DNA of 64,000 nucleotides from Heterobilharzia americana (Eukaryota; Platyhelminthes; Trematoda; Strigeidida; Schistosomatidae). Positions within the stretch are counted from its first letter, which is position 1. Every line of letters starts with the position of its first letter. Positions 34,716 through 46,940 of the stretch are shown in pieces. The position numbers and the translations under genes are program-made. The notes under the pieces are model-generated. The model was not told the DNA's origin. It was given only the letters and a program-made list of their open reading frames with translations, and made no database searches. Where the stretch lies: positions 13,773,755 to 13,837,754 of the forward strand of contig OX104132.1 of assembly GCA_944470555.2 (NCBI GenBank), read 5' to 3'.

Positions 34716-36534
34716 CACTTGATCGTACTCACACTGGCTGCCCAGTCAATTCTTCTCATCCCAGTTTGTAACTTTACGTTGAAGACATGTACGAAAAAAT
34801 ATAGTCACCAAATTGTACAGCTTACACTGATGTATTTGACTCATGTTCACACTATCTACAAAGCGCTGACTTCGAATTTGGACAAAAAAGTTTAAATTGA
34901 AATGATATTTCACTTCATCCTAAATAATACTGGATTTCTAAGTCAAAGTTGCTGAACCTTAAATGACTATAAGATAGTAAATTTCACCCGACATTCATTC
35001 ATTCATATATTCCTACACCTTGGCTAACCTTGGAAAGAAGTTTATTCTTAGCTTACTGGGGCAGAATTTGAGCACTATGATATATCATCCAGTGATATAT
35101 CATGGTTTACTGGATCACATACAGAGTATGTCAACCTTCTTGTTTGTTGTATACAGCTTTATTGCCTTTCATATTTTGATTTCAGTGGTAGTAAACTTTT
35201 CCAAATATCTGCGATTGGTACTGAGTCATTCTGAGTACATGTGTTTGTTACTGACTTTTAGTTCCTGTTACGGTGATCTGATAGTTGTGAATAGACAGAG
35301 GATGGAAAATGTTTCCAGAGGAATCCAGCAGAATATCTGGGTTGTAAAACACTCGCCACAAAATTAGATGTTTTCTTATTCATTATCTAACTGATGATGT
35401 TTGAAATGAAAACCATCAATAAAGTTTAAGGTAACATCTGTTCAGGTGAATATTTGGTTCACGTAATATGAAAAGGCTTTTATTCATTCTTTCGAGATGT
35501 ACGATGTAAGAAATTTGAACGTAAGGATGAGTTATTTTCTACAGAGATATGATTGTCAAGTAATACAGTCGCATATACATATACCATAGGCTTGACAACA
35601 GGAAGGGAATATTTCTAAAAATATCCCTAATTAAATTCAATTTCCATAACAGGTCAGGAGATCAAAAAATAAATTATCTAATGTGTGACATCGTATTTGG
35701 ATGGAGAATTATCAAGACCGAAGCAATTTTCTTTTCCTAATTTGAATGATTTCATTTGATCAAAGGAATTGTTGGTTGTAGTTTATGAGAACAAGAAATT
35801 AGAATTGATTCTGGCTACCTTGTGAATCCAAAAATGTCTTGAATGTCATGCACAGCCTTCATGAAAATCCCAAGGAAACCTTACACATGAAACCTATCCG
35901 TGCTGAAACAACTATGGCAAATCATTAGATTTTAAATATCCAGATCATAGTTGTTAAGAATGTCCTGGAACAAGTCGAGAGCCGATTCTGATTTATTCTT
36001 TATAAGAAGATATTTTCATAATAACCCCAGCTTGCTTTCATTTTCTAAACAAACTAGAATTATATTAAAATATGCTCTTATAATGGCAAATCACAGTTTG
36101 AAGCTTGAAATCCGCGTGAAAAATTGTTTTTCGTCTGGAAAAGAGACTGAATGAGCAAAGAAATATATTCCTTGTCAATTAGGTCTTCGTCTTGGGCTTT
36201 ACACTAATATATAGGTTTACAATTGAAACAAATTACCAATTACATGGTGGAGGATTAGCGAACAATAATTATGGATTTTAAGCGAGTCGTGAACATGATA
36301 AGTTTTCGAAATTAAGGTGCAAATAATCAATAAAGTAATTAAAATAGGTTATTCTTAGGTAAGTGGTATGGTAACTGGTAGACTAAATGGAGTGCTTTTG
36401 ACGACTGTTCAGCCATAAGCAATAAATAATGAGGAAACAAGTGAATATTGATAGAAACAAGGCGGTAGGGAGAGGTATAAAAAGTAATACTAGAAGGCAC
36501 ATCATGTTGAAGGCCATGGTAATGAAAGTATCCG
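34716..36534. other. No recognised gene
   Basis: Holds an isolated 115-codon open frame (35020-35367, plus) with a hydrophobic middle. It shows no splice context, conserved motif or flanking gene, and I judge it a chance frame. Otherwise nothing recognised. Confidence 0.45.
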
Positions 36535-37990
36535 AACAAACTTCTTTTGAATACAAAGATTAAGCTTGTAAAGGTGGATTGTAATTGCCTCTGCTATGTG
36601 AAGTAACCGAGTGCGTAATCCATGTGCTAAATTAATTGGCATGGGATGAATAATTTTCAGTGATTTTCTAGTATCCACTTGATGTCCAGTGTCAAGTATA
36701 AAGTTCTTTATTATTCTAATTTGTCACATGGTCAACCATGATGGATGGTGCTCAGAAATTCGACGATGAAACTGCCTCATTGTACACCCAGGACAACTAG
36801 CTCTGGAGGAGAAGCTGAACTGATGAATGTAAATAAATATGGCCAAATGAGGCAGTTTGTCTTTATTTCTTTCACCTAGAATCAAGCGGTTGTAAAAGAT
36901 TGGACATAATTTAACGGCTGGGAAGGTTTTATTGAAGACTCTTTTTATGCACTGTGTGATGATCTCACTGGGAGTGTCACTCTTGAATTTCAACTTCAAG
37001 ACGATTTGCTTCTTAGGAGCAGTTGGCATTCTTGTTTTAACCTTCGTAATATTCATATGTTTAGTTACAAACTTCGCTGGTCAGCCATTCCTACTAAGAA
37101 GGTGACGGATGGTTTGCAAACTCTTCCTCTATAGTATCATCTGGGCAATAGCTATGACGCGGTATGCAGGGCATTTCACCAGGTTCCATTTGTGTTGGAG
37201 GGGTACGGCACTAAAGAAATACTTGTAGTGATTTGTCGATGTTAACTTTCTATACACACTTTGCTTCAGAGTTCCATGTAACCTTCCTATTATCAGAACA
37301 TCAAGAAATAGGCTGGTCATTTTGTTTCTCTTTTATTGAGAAGTTGTTTGCTGGATGAACATTAATAAGCTTATTAAGAACAGCATTCTTATCAGTCCCA
37401 CTTTTGAGAACTATAAGGGTACCATCCATGTAACGATGATATAATTCTAGCCGAGTAATAGTTTCGTTCAATGGACCATTATCTAGTTTTTCAGAAAAAA
37501 GCTGCTAAGAGTGGACAAAGCGGTGGCCTCTTAGTGACACCATCAGATTACACGCAGAGTCCATTATCGCAAAGGAAATGTGCATTCATTGCAAACCTCA
37601 GAAGTAGTTCTTTCAATATGGAGACTGGAATACTTATTTCAATCCCGTGCTCAGTAAGTCCTTGGCAAATAAAGTCTAGCGTCCCCATTAAAAGAGTTAG
37701 TAGAAAGAGATGAAACATCTCATGATATCACTAACATATTATTTACTTTCAGATCCTCAATCTTTTCAACAAATTCAAAGGTATCTTTAAGGCTGTGATT
37801 AAAAACTTCTTTGTGAAAAGTCTTCATGAGTTGTACTAACCATTTTGCAGTTGTATGATACGGAGAGTTTGTTATATCAAGAACTGACTGAAGAGGAAAT
37901 CCGTTTTTATGCAATTTTTTTCCCGACCACAAAGTCTAGATGTAACAATTCTAGTAGGTTTAAGCATTTTAAAGGTGCTTTCTGAAATGA
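36535..37990 (-). mobile_element. Penelope-like element, decayed RT and GIY-YIG
   Basis: Minus-strand PLE in pieces, read from 37990 downward. RLCG then KLHKNGFPLQSVLDI (RT finger region), SLKDTFEFVEKIEDL, an active-site motif mutated from YMDD to YMDG (about 37430), LFLDVLI and YRKLT (about 37300-37240), a linker with APKKQIVLKLKFKSD, then a decayed GIY-YIG ending RRISEHHPSW (about 36740). The C-terminal HIAEAITIHLYKLNLC is at about 36600-36545. At least three frameshifts plus the active-site loss make it inactive. Same lineage as the copies at 40.9 and 47.2 kb. Confidence 0.8.
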
Positions 37991-39324
37991 AAACCTATTT
38001 TTAATAATTTTCAGTGATTCATTTGCAATGGACATCACTTGTTAGGATACCTTACCCTTGATATATTTCCTTTCATACTTTCACTAACACATTATGTATC
38101 CTATTGTTCTAACTTTGCAATCCTGATTTCTAATGTAATTCATCAATTCCTTTAAAATTATTACATCATTCAGCTTAGTGATAATATTACTTTGGTCTTG
38201 ACAAGTTTCTTTCTGAACAGAGTGTTGCGCACCATATAATACATCTTTCGATCTCCTGATCTCTAATTAAAGTTGAGTTTTGTTGAAAATATCTTACACA
38301 ATATTCCTTTTCTGTTCTCAAGTAAATCAAATGTTTATAGGCAATTAATTGTACAGCTTGAGAATATTATCTCTTTAAAGAGATACCTCCACCTGAAAGC
38401 ATTTTATTGAATGGCTACATGACAGACTTTAAATCTAAGTATTGATCTATTGTGGAATAAAATTTTTCAACTCATTAGGATTAAGATTAGTTTTAATATT
38501 CAAATTTCAACTTATTTGTAGTAAGAAGAGTATGGTAATGACATTCAAATGTGTTCACAAATCATTCACCTATGAGGAATGATAAAAATGCTACAAACAA
38601 TTAATACGCCTCATATATTTGTCAAATGTCTACCACGAATACTGTAAGAAGAAAGCGTAACAGAATGAGATATGATCCTTTTTAATATTTATTGCAGGCA
38701 TAATGTTTCTGTGCAATAAAAATGTTTTATGTCAGTAGAATTTTATTATATGATTGATAGATAAGATAGATAAAGCACTGAGACATGTACATTGATACGA
38801 ATTTACGTAATAATCATGGAATTAGTCAGTTGTAATGGATTAATAAAAAACAACAAGCAAATGAATTCAATCTTTACTGTTAACCATCTCTTTAACTTGA
38901 GCATACAACTAGATAATTTTCAAAAAATCTTTTTTTGCTGATATGAATTTAACAAACGGATCAACAGTCATCATATAATCATTTTACTCAGATACTAACT
39001 TGTGAATATTCTTTGTAACTTTAAACTGTGCTAAAACATTCATAAAAATTTATTTGGTTGTGTATAGGTTTTTTGTAGATTGAAATGACTACACTAGTAG
39101 AAAAGGTATATTATAGCCAATGCACATTACTGAATTGTTATCATATATTTTTCATAATATGTTGATTATTTGGTTATTCTTTCACATGTGAAATATATAC
39201 AAACTACAACGAAACAACGTTAATAGTACTCAGTAACTAATTTTGAAGTAGTACTAAGAACCGCAAAATTTATCTGTTCTACTATAACCTAACTCTTATT
39301 AGATGTTGATGTAATTTGCTTGTT
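37991..39324. other. No recognised feature
   Basis: A+T-rich sequence without coding or repeat signal that I can identify. Confidence 0.5.
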
Positions 39325-39490
39325 AATGGCCTGGAGTGGAGTTCAAGATACACATTTCGTCATATTTAGGACTCATCAGCTGGATATACCCGATGTTTAA
39401 TGAGTGATGATGTTCCCACTCCAACCCCCTCCCCACCAATCGCTTTAAACTACAAAGCGTTGTCCACCAGGCTTCTGAGTAATAATGATC
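39325..39490 (-). repeat. Sm-alpha-like SINE carrying the best hammerhead in the window
   Basis: Minus-strand unit with the tRNA-like head at about 39430-39485 and the ribozyme at 39335-39390. The tail beyond the ribozyme is truncated. Described with the ribozyme entry below. Confidence 0.7.
39335..39390 (-). ncRNA. Hammerhead ribozyme with intact catalytic boxes
   Basis: Minus strand reads CTGATGAG (39372-39379), a loop closed by GTC/GAC, then GACGAAA (39355-39361), with ATGTGTAT forming a two-pair helix III (A-U and U-A). The putative cleavage site is ATC followed by TTGAAC. All invariant core bases that I can check are present, unlike the other copies here. Helix I is weakened (ATCCAG faces CTTGAA in place of CTGGAT), so activity may be slow. 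Hammerheads in Sm-alpha repeats are established in schistosomes; activity of this copy is inference. Confidence 0.7.
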
Positions 39491-40889
39491 AACTCTTGTG
39501 AACCACTGATCTTAGTGATTTATCGCCAATTATTAGATTCAATAGGTTGGAATAATCTCTGGGATGCTATTGAAGTAATGTTGACCAGAAGATTATTTAG
39601 TAATGCTTGATCAACAAACTGGCTGTTATTGCTAGTTTCCAACCTAGTAGATGGAAAAAAGTGTGCTTATTGTGTGATCCGAACCTTTTTAAGCATGCTT
39701 AATTTGAAGTTCGAGGTATACATTACTGATATCTTCAGGGAAAAAAGAACAGCCATACACTGGGTTATAATAATTTCTACTTGTGGTACAGTATATCTCA
39801 AAATCAACCAATTTCCAAAAACCCCTTGAATATGTAACAGAAGTATGAAAGATGGTTTGTCCATTTCTGCGTGTGGATCATGTCTAGTCAACGGACAATC
39901 TAGTCAACCAATACAATGAGTAGACTAGACTGATAAATTTTAATTCGCTAGGACATTTAAGTTGCATCATTTTCATCTTCTTGGTGAGATCTACGTACTA
40001 ATTCCTATTTTCTGTTGCCTGGTTTAGTTATGTGTCAGGAAACAGTTTTTTGGTAAGTAGGTTCTGATAATAACTGTGCTGACATAACTGGTGATCATTT
40101 GAAAACAGTTCGAAGTTCTAGGTATTTACTGGGATTAATGATACGGTTTGAAAGGAGTTTATGCGTAGCCATGTCATTGCTTATGTTTTTGGAATATCAA
40201 CAACATCATTTCTCACTTTAGTAGAATACAGTGAACAAACACGCTATGATACAGAATAAATATAACATTTCTCGAAATTTCTACTATGACATGGATGCAG
40301 TAGCATATCAGTTACATTCTTCAGTTGCATTTTAGAAACTAGGAATCCACTGAAACGTCAACCTAAAAATATATGTCCTCTTATCTTAGACATAACATCA
40401 ATTGTTAGTAGACAACAACAAAATTCAGCGCATTCTTTCATCTTATTTTCGACGTATCATTTATATGCAATAATGTAGTAAAAATAGCTAACTTTTAACA
40501 GTTTGGTCGCTTAAAATTATTTTCAGTTTCAAAGTATCAGAAAATTAAAGGAAATTCTCGTTGGACTGAAGGTATTTTTACCCATTGAAGCCAAAATATT
40601 AAAATTACCTGGTAAATTTTTGGGTAAGAAACATCTCATTATACTGTTTTCAGTACTCATGGGAAAAGATTCATTTTCATTGACTGCTCCAAACACCTCC
40701 ATTAAAAGTATACCCGAGTGACATTCAAGTGATTGAAAAACCAGTTCATTATCACTGGGTAATTCCATGGTGTTAAACAAAGTAAAGATAAAGGAAAACC
40801 CACCCAAGGTGATGTGGTGGTGGAAGGTAACCACTAATACAGTTGGCTCTAATGACAAGCTTTTTTTCAGCGGTAAATTCAACCTTGTA
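39491..40889. other. No recognised feature
   Basis: The long minus-strand frame at 40529-40897 has no motif and ends where the PLE begins; I treat it as chance. Nothing else recognised. Confidence 0.45.
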
Positions 40890-41088
40890 TATTTCAAGAC
40901 TATGTAAACCTTTTGGAGAGTCTTAGATGTAAAATTGGTGTAATAACCTTCGAATTCGTCAACTCAATTAGTAATGTCAATACATCCGGTAAGCGAATGA
41001 TTTCTCTGGACGTGGTCTCGCTCTTTACTAATGTCCCACTCAAGGAAACTATCTGCTTTCTATGTGAGTTCATAAAAATAATGTTCAA

Positions 41089-41502
41089 GTGAGTATCCCA
41101 AAGCACTATTTAAAGGAATCGCTTCTAAGACTTACTTTCAATGTGCAGTTCAAATTCAACAATGATCTATACAGACAAAAGGATGGGGTTGCTATGGGGT
41201 CGCCATTTGGACTGTTGCTGGCTGACTGCTTTATGGCGAAGCTAGAGAATGGTGTGCTGCATTCATCAATTGATAGTTTCTACCTTTATAAAAGATATAT
41301 GGATGACACTCTCATCATAATCGATCAAAATACAAATATTGAGGCTGTAGTTAAAAGGTCCAATGATTGTCACCCATCGATCAGCTTCACATCAGAATTT
41401 GAAGAGAACTCGGAATTCCATTTTCTCGATGTTTTATTGAAACGCAGACCAGATGGTTCTCTTCAGCGACCAATTTATAGGAAACCTACTTGGAATGATT
41501 AA
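41089..41502 (+). pseudogene. PLE reverse transcriptase fragment (palm)
   Basis: Open frame of 137 codons within the PLE. It has the RT motif GVAMGSPFG (residues 33-41), the catalytic YMDDT (70-74), EFHFLDVLLKRR (about 108-119) and YRKPT near the end. These are the family's RT motifs in order, and the catalytic aspartates are kept. The frame stops shortly after YRKPTWND and the rest of the protein lies in other frames, so no full enzyme can be made. Confidence 0.8.
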
Positions 41503-41673
41503 TATTTGAATTTCCACAGTTGGATGCCTCTCAGCAGAAAGAGGAATTTATTCCACTCTTCATCTTCAAGAATCAAGAGAATCTACACCAGTGATACTAT
41601 TGACGAAGAATTAGATAAACTACGGAAGATTCTCATGTAAAATGGATATCCACTCAGATTTATCGATAAGAAC

Positions 41674-42018
41674 TTGAAAGTAAATCAGAATACGGAGCGA
41701 GTACTCACAGTTCCAAAGAAGACCATGTTTATGAACGTTGTTTTCAAAGGCGATGCGGCAGCACAGATCCTGAAGAATCGGCTGTCCAGGTCACTGAAGA
41801 AGACATTCTTCTCTGCAAAACTGCAGATCAACTTCTCTAGTCAACAACTCATTCCGGAGTGTGTTAAGGACAAGTTACCACTTCGGGCCACCTCGTTGAG
41901 TGTCTGCAAATTTATTTGCTCCTGTGGAGCTAGTTATGTAGACCGCACAAAGCACAGGCTTTCCAAACGTATCTCGGAGCACTGTTCTGCCTGCATGGTT
42001 GTCGAGGGGAGAATGTAA
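41674..42018 (+). pseudogene. PLE linker and degraded GIY-YIG endonuclease
   Basis: Frame of 114 codons. Residues 1-70 are the basic linker (PKKTMFMNVVFKGDAAAQIL). Residues 78-108 are a GIY-YIG remnant where the usual YIGQT reads YVDRT and the first tyrosine motif is lost. RISEHCSA follows. The next PLE segment (ILEHLVNSGNK) is in another frame after the stop. Confidence 0.7.
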
Positions 42019-42630
42019 ATCAATTAACAGTTCAATTCTTGAACATTTGGTCAACTCTGGAAATAAAGTAGACCAGAATCTTCCTTCAATGTCATTTATC
42101 GTTGCAGATGGAACTGTTCAAAAGGAGTACGTCTTCGACATTTGTGCACAGTGGAGGCACTGGCAATTCATCAATTCAAGCCTGATCTCTGCGCGCAGAA
42201 GAAGTATGTTCAATCTCTCATCTTACCATGATCTTAACACTCTCATTTTTTTTGATTTCATTATAATTAATCAGTTTATCATTATCACCTTCATTATGAC
42301 CCTCGTCTCATTCTTCACCTTCTTTACACCTATCTTTCAAGTGGACACTCAATATTCGCGTTTCTTATCTACAAACAATTTTCACCTTGTCAAACCCCTT
42401 GCCTTCCTCGATATTTCTACTGCCTTAGATTATTACGCAACTACTTTGCATTCTTGATTCGGTTTTTCGTAGCACTTGGTTAGTGATGTAATTATACCCT
42501 ATTGTTTTATAATGGACTGTTATATGTTTATGATATATATATATATATGAACACGACTGCACAGCTTTAGAAAGTGATATCGTCAAAAAGAAAATTTTCT
42601 TCACTGAATTATCTCTTGTCTGTAACAAAC

Positions 42631-43521
42631 AGTTGTGTAAAACTCGAGACCATCCTACTGATTACTAGGTACTCTGTAGTTATTGAGTGCTTGGGGACTC
42701 GAATCCAAGTGAAATCAAGGCTAGAATTTCATCCCAATAGACAGATGTTTAATTATTTGTGTTTCTAAGTAGAAGGCTTATTTAGTACCACTTTAGCTGT
42801 TTTATATGCTCAATAAACTAAAAAGTTCACAGTATCAGCTCTCATAAAGTTGGAGAGATTTGATCAGAAGACTGTAACGAATAAAAAAATGTTTACATAA
42901 TGATTCGAAAGCAGATAAATTACAGTAAATACTTTTTGAAATAGCACCTGAACTATCACCACAGAACACCTCACTATTGTCTTAAATACATTTTTAAAGG
43001 AAATAGAAAATGTGGAACTGCTGTAAATGGTATTCTATAAGCATGTAGAAAACTGATGGTTTTCCACACAGAGTATTATTTAGTGAAGGCTAAACTTAGA
43101 TTATGCAAACTATTATTTTTAACTTAAAGTCTTATGATATTGTTTTAATCAATAACACCAGTCTACGATACCATGGTTTTGTTAAACAGTCTCTTTAAAA
43201 TCGGTTTAACCAAACAAAACTGGATTCCATTATTATTCATATTGTACTTTCTTTAAAATAACCTTAGCTAATGCATATTTTGATGAAAATGTTGAGAATG
43301 CTGGTAAATATTATTAACACTCAGAAAACAGTAGGTTACCACTGATGTCTATAGTAAAGATTGAATTCACTTTCACTTATGCCAAGAATAGATTTGGGTA
43401 GTTTTGGTAGTAATATTCCAAAAAACCAACTAGTTATCATAAGTAATCAGAAATACAAGACGTGGTTTCAGCGAAAAAAGTTTTTCTTTTCGACGAAATC
43501 ATTTTCTAAGCTGTACATTCG
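42631..43521. other. No recognised feature
   Basis: No coding or repeat signal recognised. Confidence 0.5.
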
Positions 43522-43536
43522 TGAATATATGTTACA
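43522..43536. repeat. 15-bp target-site duplication, left copy
   Basis: TGAATATATGTTACA, identical to 46817-46831. It directly abuts the TTATTATTAT tail of the RTE element. Confidence 0.85.
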
Positions 43537-43929
43537 TTATTATTATTATATTATTATTAGTCCCTTGGGTTCCTAGTGGAACATAGGGCTTCAGTAGCAC
43601 GCCTCCAGTGACCTCTGTTCTCTGAGATCTTTTGAACCTGGTCCCACGACAGCCCACAACCTCTCATTTCCTCCTCACACGACCTCCTCCATGTCACCCT
43701 CGGACGTCCAACTCGTCGCTTCCCATGGGGATTTCACTCGAGGGCCTGACGCGTGTTGTCCCCAGTCGGCCTTCTTAGTGCATGGCCAATCCATCTCCAC
43801 TTCTTCCTGCATATTTGTTGCGTGATAGGTTCTTGGTTGGTTCGTTCTCAGAGTTCCTTGTTGCTTATTCTTTCTGGCCATCTGATCTTCAGTAGCGAGC
43901 GTAAGCAGTTGTTGATGAATGTCTGTAGT

Positions 43930-44451
43930 TTATTGGAAATACCTTTCGTGACGCGCCAAGTCTCTGAACCATACAAGAGCACTGACTTGACTGACGTTGG
44001 TGTTGAAAATCCGTATCTTGTTCCGCATGCTGAGTGCAGAAGATCTCCACACTGGTTTCAGGCTAATGAAGGCCTGTCTTGCTTTTCCGATTCTGACTTT
44101 GACGTCCTCGTCCGTCCCGCCTGTAGTTGAAACAGTGCTTCCTAGATAAGTGAAGGAGGTTACTTCCTTTAAGTTTCTCCCGTTGATGGTGACTGGAGTT
44201 TGTTGTTGTTGTTGATGGTGGTGGTGCGGTATCTTCATCACTTCTGTCTTCTCTATATTCACCTGAAGTCCCGTCTTAGCTGCCTCTTCTATCAACTTGT
44301 TAGTTTTTGCCTGCAGATCTTCAAGTTTGTGTGACATTAGGCATAAGTCATCGGCGAAATCCAAGTCTTCTAGGTTCTTTTCCGCAGTCCAGCCAGCGTA
44401 TCCCCCTCTTCTCGCTCCCCACTGTTTGCTGCATGATCCAGTCCACCACAA
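43930..44451 (-). pseudogene. RTE RT active site and C-terminal region
   Basis: 173-codon frame with the catalytic FADDLCLMSH at residues 32-41, AAKTGLQVNIEKTEVMK, a His/Gln run encoded by a CAC/CAA-rich stretch, SFTYLGSTVSTTGGTDE and GKARQAFISLKPVWRSS. The last tail (to CSTRNPRD-like sequence at about 43570) is split over further frames. Confidence 0.85.
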
Positions 44452-44711
44452 TCAGGAATATCATGGGGGATAGTAGGCAACCTTGTTTCACTCCTGTCTT
44501 CACTTCAAAAGCATCACTGAGCTGAGCTTCCCATTGTGAATTACTTGGCATGTGGCATCTTCATATAGTTGTTGAATGAGGTGGATAAAGGTTTGCGGTA
44601 CTCCGTAGTATTGAAGCAGTTTCCAAATTACTTCTCGGTCGACGCTGTCAAAGGCCTTCTCAAAGCCGATGAAGTTGAGGTAGAGAGCTGATTGCCATCC
44701 TATGCTCTGTT

Positions 44712-45020
44712 CTATGATGATGAGTAGTGTAGCGTTGCAATTTGGTCAGCACATGATTTGTACTTCCTGAAGCCTGCCTGTTCCGGTCGTAGTTTTGAAT
44801 CCAGTGCATCCTTAAGCCTCTCCAGGATGATGCGGCTTAATATTTTACTTGCTTGGGTGGACAGGAGAGTGATTCCGCGCCAGTTCTTGCAAGCACTGAG
44901 GTCTCCTTTCTTCGGCAGTTTGACAAGGTAACCCTTCTTCCAATCAATAGGCAGGTACCTTCTCTTCCTTCCACACCTTCTGCAATAGTGGTGTGAGCAT
45001 GTCCGCTGTTGTCTCTGCAT
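44712..45020 (-). pseudogene. RTE RT central part
   Basis: Continues the RT after the frameshift: DWKKGYLVKLPKKGDLSACK, NWRGITLLSTQASKILSRII and LRPEQAGFRKYKSCADQIAT, the standard non-LTR RT blocks. It stops after the last of these. The next blocks (the IGWQSALYLNFIGFEKAFDS region, about 44640-44700) are in another frame. Confidence 0.85.
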
Positions 45021-45795
45021 CTGTTCTCAGTGCTTCTGGCGGTATTCCATCTGGTCCTGCTGCTTTCCCACATTTCAGTAGCTTTATGACGTTCAGGACT
45101 TCCATTTTCGTTGGGGGATTTATGTTCACTTGTAATTCAGCGGCTGCAGGTGGTGTTTCTGGACGAAGTGCAGGTGGTGGTCGATTCAAGAGCTTCTTGA
45201 AGTGGTCGGCCCATTGTTTCCTCTGTTTCTCTTCTTTTGTAATTAAATTTCCTTCTTCGTCTTTTATTGGTTTCATCTGTGTTGGTCTCTTCCCTGATAG
45301 CAACCTGGTTATTTGATACAATGTCGTCAGGTCTCTCTTACCTGCAGCCTGTTCTGCTTCACTTGCCAGTGTTTCGTAGAAGTGTCTTTTGTCTTTCCAC
45401 CCACTCTTCTTCACTTCTTTGTCCAGTGTTTTATACATTGTGCTCAGTTCCTCTTGTCGTTGAGCATCCTTGCACTGGTTTATCTTCTGCTTCACCATCC
45501 TCCTCTCCTCTATCAGCTTCCAGGTATCCGTCGAGATCCATTCCTTGTCTTCTTTCTTCTTCCTTCCTAATACTGTTGTGCAGGTTTCTTTCCACATAGC
45601 TTTCAAAGACTTCCAGTGTTCTTCCACACAGGTTTCTTTAGGGATGTTCCTCGATGTCTCCCATTTTGTCTTGATGGCTGCCTTGAAGATCTCCTTTGTA
45701 GTTTCATCCTTCAGTTTCCGAGTGTTGTACTTGAATTGAGGTCTATCACCAGCTTCCTTGAAGGCTTTTAACTTGATTTGGAAGGTTCCTTGCAC
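44944..45795 (-). pseudogene. RTE connector and RT N-terminal part
   Basis: 283-codon open frame. Residues 1-165 are a lysine- and glutamate-rich connector (RKKKEDKEWISTDTWKLIEE). RT starts with KQWADHFKKLLNR and reaches the CGKAAGPDGIPPEAL motif (about residues 243-257), characteristic of non-LTR RTs. It ends at a frameshift after KVWKEEKVPA, where the reading resumes in the frame of the next entry. Confidence 0.85.
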
Positions 45796-46564
45796 TAGAT
45801 AGTGAATTGTGTGAACCTACATCTGCTCCTCTTCTTGACCTTGTGTTAAGTAGACTGCGTCTCCATTTTCTTGAGATTGAGATAAAGTCGATTTGATTTT
45901 TAGTGTGTCCATCTGGTGAAATCCATGTCGCTTTGTGGATATCTTTGTGCCTGAACATACTGCCTCCAATCACCAAATCGTTGAATGCGCAGAATTCTGC
46001 AAACAATTCTCCATTCTCATTCATTTCACCTAGCGCCTCTCGACCCATGGTTAGTTCTCTTCCCGTGTTGTCCCCTCCCAGTTTGGCATTCATGTCGCCC
46101 ATTAAAATTTTGATATCGCCAACTGACGTCTTGTCCAGTGTTGATTGAAGTTGTCTGTAGAAATCCTCCTTTTTCTCTTGCTCTGCATTATTTGTAGGTG
46201 TGTAGCGTAGCGTAGCATTGTATGATTGTGACCTTCCTTCCTTCCTTTTGAGTTGACTCTTGCTGTCATGATCCTGATGCTGGAGGAGATTGGTTCCCAC
46301 TGCATGAGAGCCTTCGATGCTGTTGGGGACATCATGATGGCCACTCCATAACTCAGTGTGCTCGTGGTTGGCGTCTAGGTGACCGGAGTAGATTATTGAT
46401 TCTCCAGTTGACAGTTTGGAGAGTCCACTCCCATTCCATCTGCTTTCGCAAATCCCAAGCACTTCGATGTTATACCTTCTCATCTCTTTTGCAATCTGGG
46501 CTGCCTTACTGGGTTCAAACATCGTACGGACATTCCATGTCCCCACGTTTACTTTCGCTTTCAT
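45746..46564 (-). pseudogene. RTE endonuclease domain, frameshifted
   Basis: Starts MKAKVNVGTWNVRTM. Contains the Asn motif GTWNVRT (residues 8-14), the catalytic Glu in CESRW (40), MGDMNAKLGG, and the ATWISPDGHTKNQIDFI substrate-site motif. The middle (about residues 70-115) is out of frame: the correct reading continues in a shifted frame around 46200-46340 (AIMMSPTASKALMQWEPISS) before returning. The terminal SDH motif is lost: where it should be, the frame reads ADVGSHNSL and then ends shortly after. It would nick target DNA if intact; this copy cannot. Confidence 0.85.
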
Positions 46565-46816
46565 CGAGGGAGAGAAGACACATCGGCCAATTGGCTTCCT
46601 GGAGGAAGGCTTTCACCAACTGGCGTCATTTCGCCTCTCCGATTCCAGCGGGGAATAAGTTTGTTTTCATTTTTTATATTTTGTTTGTGCTTTGAAGTTT
46701 CTTTAGCGGTTAGATTTGTTTTACGGGGTAGGGTTGCTAGCCCTATGCCCAACCTTCCCTCTTTACCCGGGCTTAGGACCGGCTAGTAACTAGTAAACTA
46801 GTTAACCAGGCGAGGT

Positions 46817-46831
46817 TGAATATATGTTACA
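46817..46831. repeat. 15-bp target-site duplication, right copy
   Basis: Same 15 bases as 43522-43536, directly beyond the 5' end of the RTE element (...CAGGCGAGGT). Confidence 0.85.
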
Positions 46832-46940
46832 ATGGGTAGAATATTCCAGAATTGTTCCCGGTCAGGGGGCAAAATATATTGAATAACGAAAGGAAGCTAA
46901 TTAATACACATTTGTGTTTAGAGTGGGAAAAGTAGACACG

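Larger units (their letters stand above)
40890..42630 (+). mobile_element. Penelope-like element, decayed but with intact RT core motifs
   Basis: Plus-strand PLE lacking the RT N-terminus. It begins with MISLDVVSLFTNVPLKETI (about 41000-41055), then the 41089-41502 frame. After frameshifts and a stop follow YLNFHSWMPLSRKRNLF, the linker and decayed GIY-YIG (CSCGASYVDRTKHRLSKRIS, about 41916-41975), and the C-terminal INSSILEHLVNSGNKVDQ. A T/C-rich 3' UTR with a short (AT)n at 42534-42548 ends with TTCTTCACTGAATTATC. No flanking duplication was found. Confidence 0.8.
43537..46816 (-). mobile_element. Nearly full-length RTE-like retrotransposon, frameshifted
   Basis: A 3280-bp minus-strand non-LTR element, a typical full length for the RTE clade, bounded by a perfect 15-bp duplication. 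In order from 46816 down: short 5' UTR; apurinic-type endonuclease; connector; reverse transcriptase with FADD; C-terminal region; and a (TTA)n-type tail (TAA repeats on the element's sense strand). Coding is split into at least five frames by small indels, so it is inactive. Good motif preservation and an exact duplication suggest modest age. The fragments at 27.2, 30.4 and 51.8 kb belong to the same family. Confidence 0.9.

Noticed and set aside
35020..35367. 115-codon hydrophobic open frame
   Set aside because: No splice context, motif or neighbouring exon; length is within what chance gives in 64 kb.
40529..40897. 122-codon minus-strand open frame
   Set aside because: No motif; it ends exactly where the plus-strand PLE begins and has no splice or promoter support.
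45267..45739. Plus-strand serine/leucine-rich open frames
   Set aside because: Antisense of the lysine- and glutamate-rich RTE connector.
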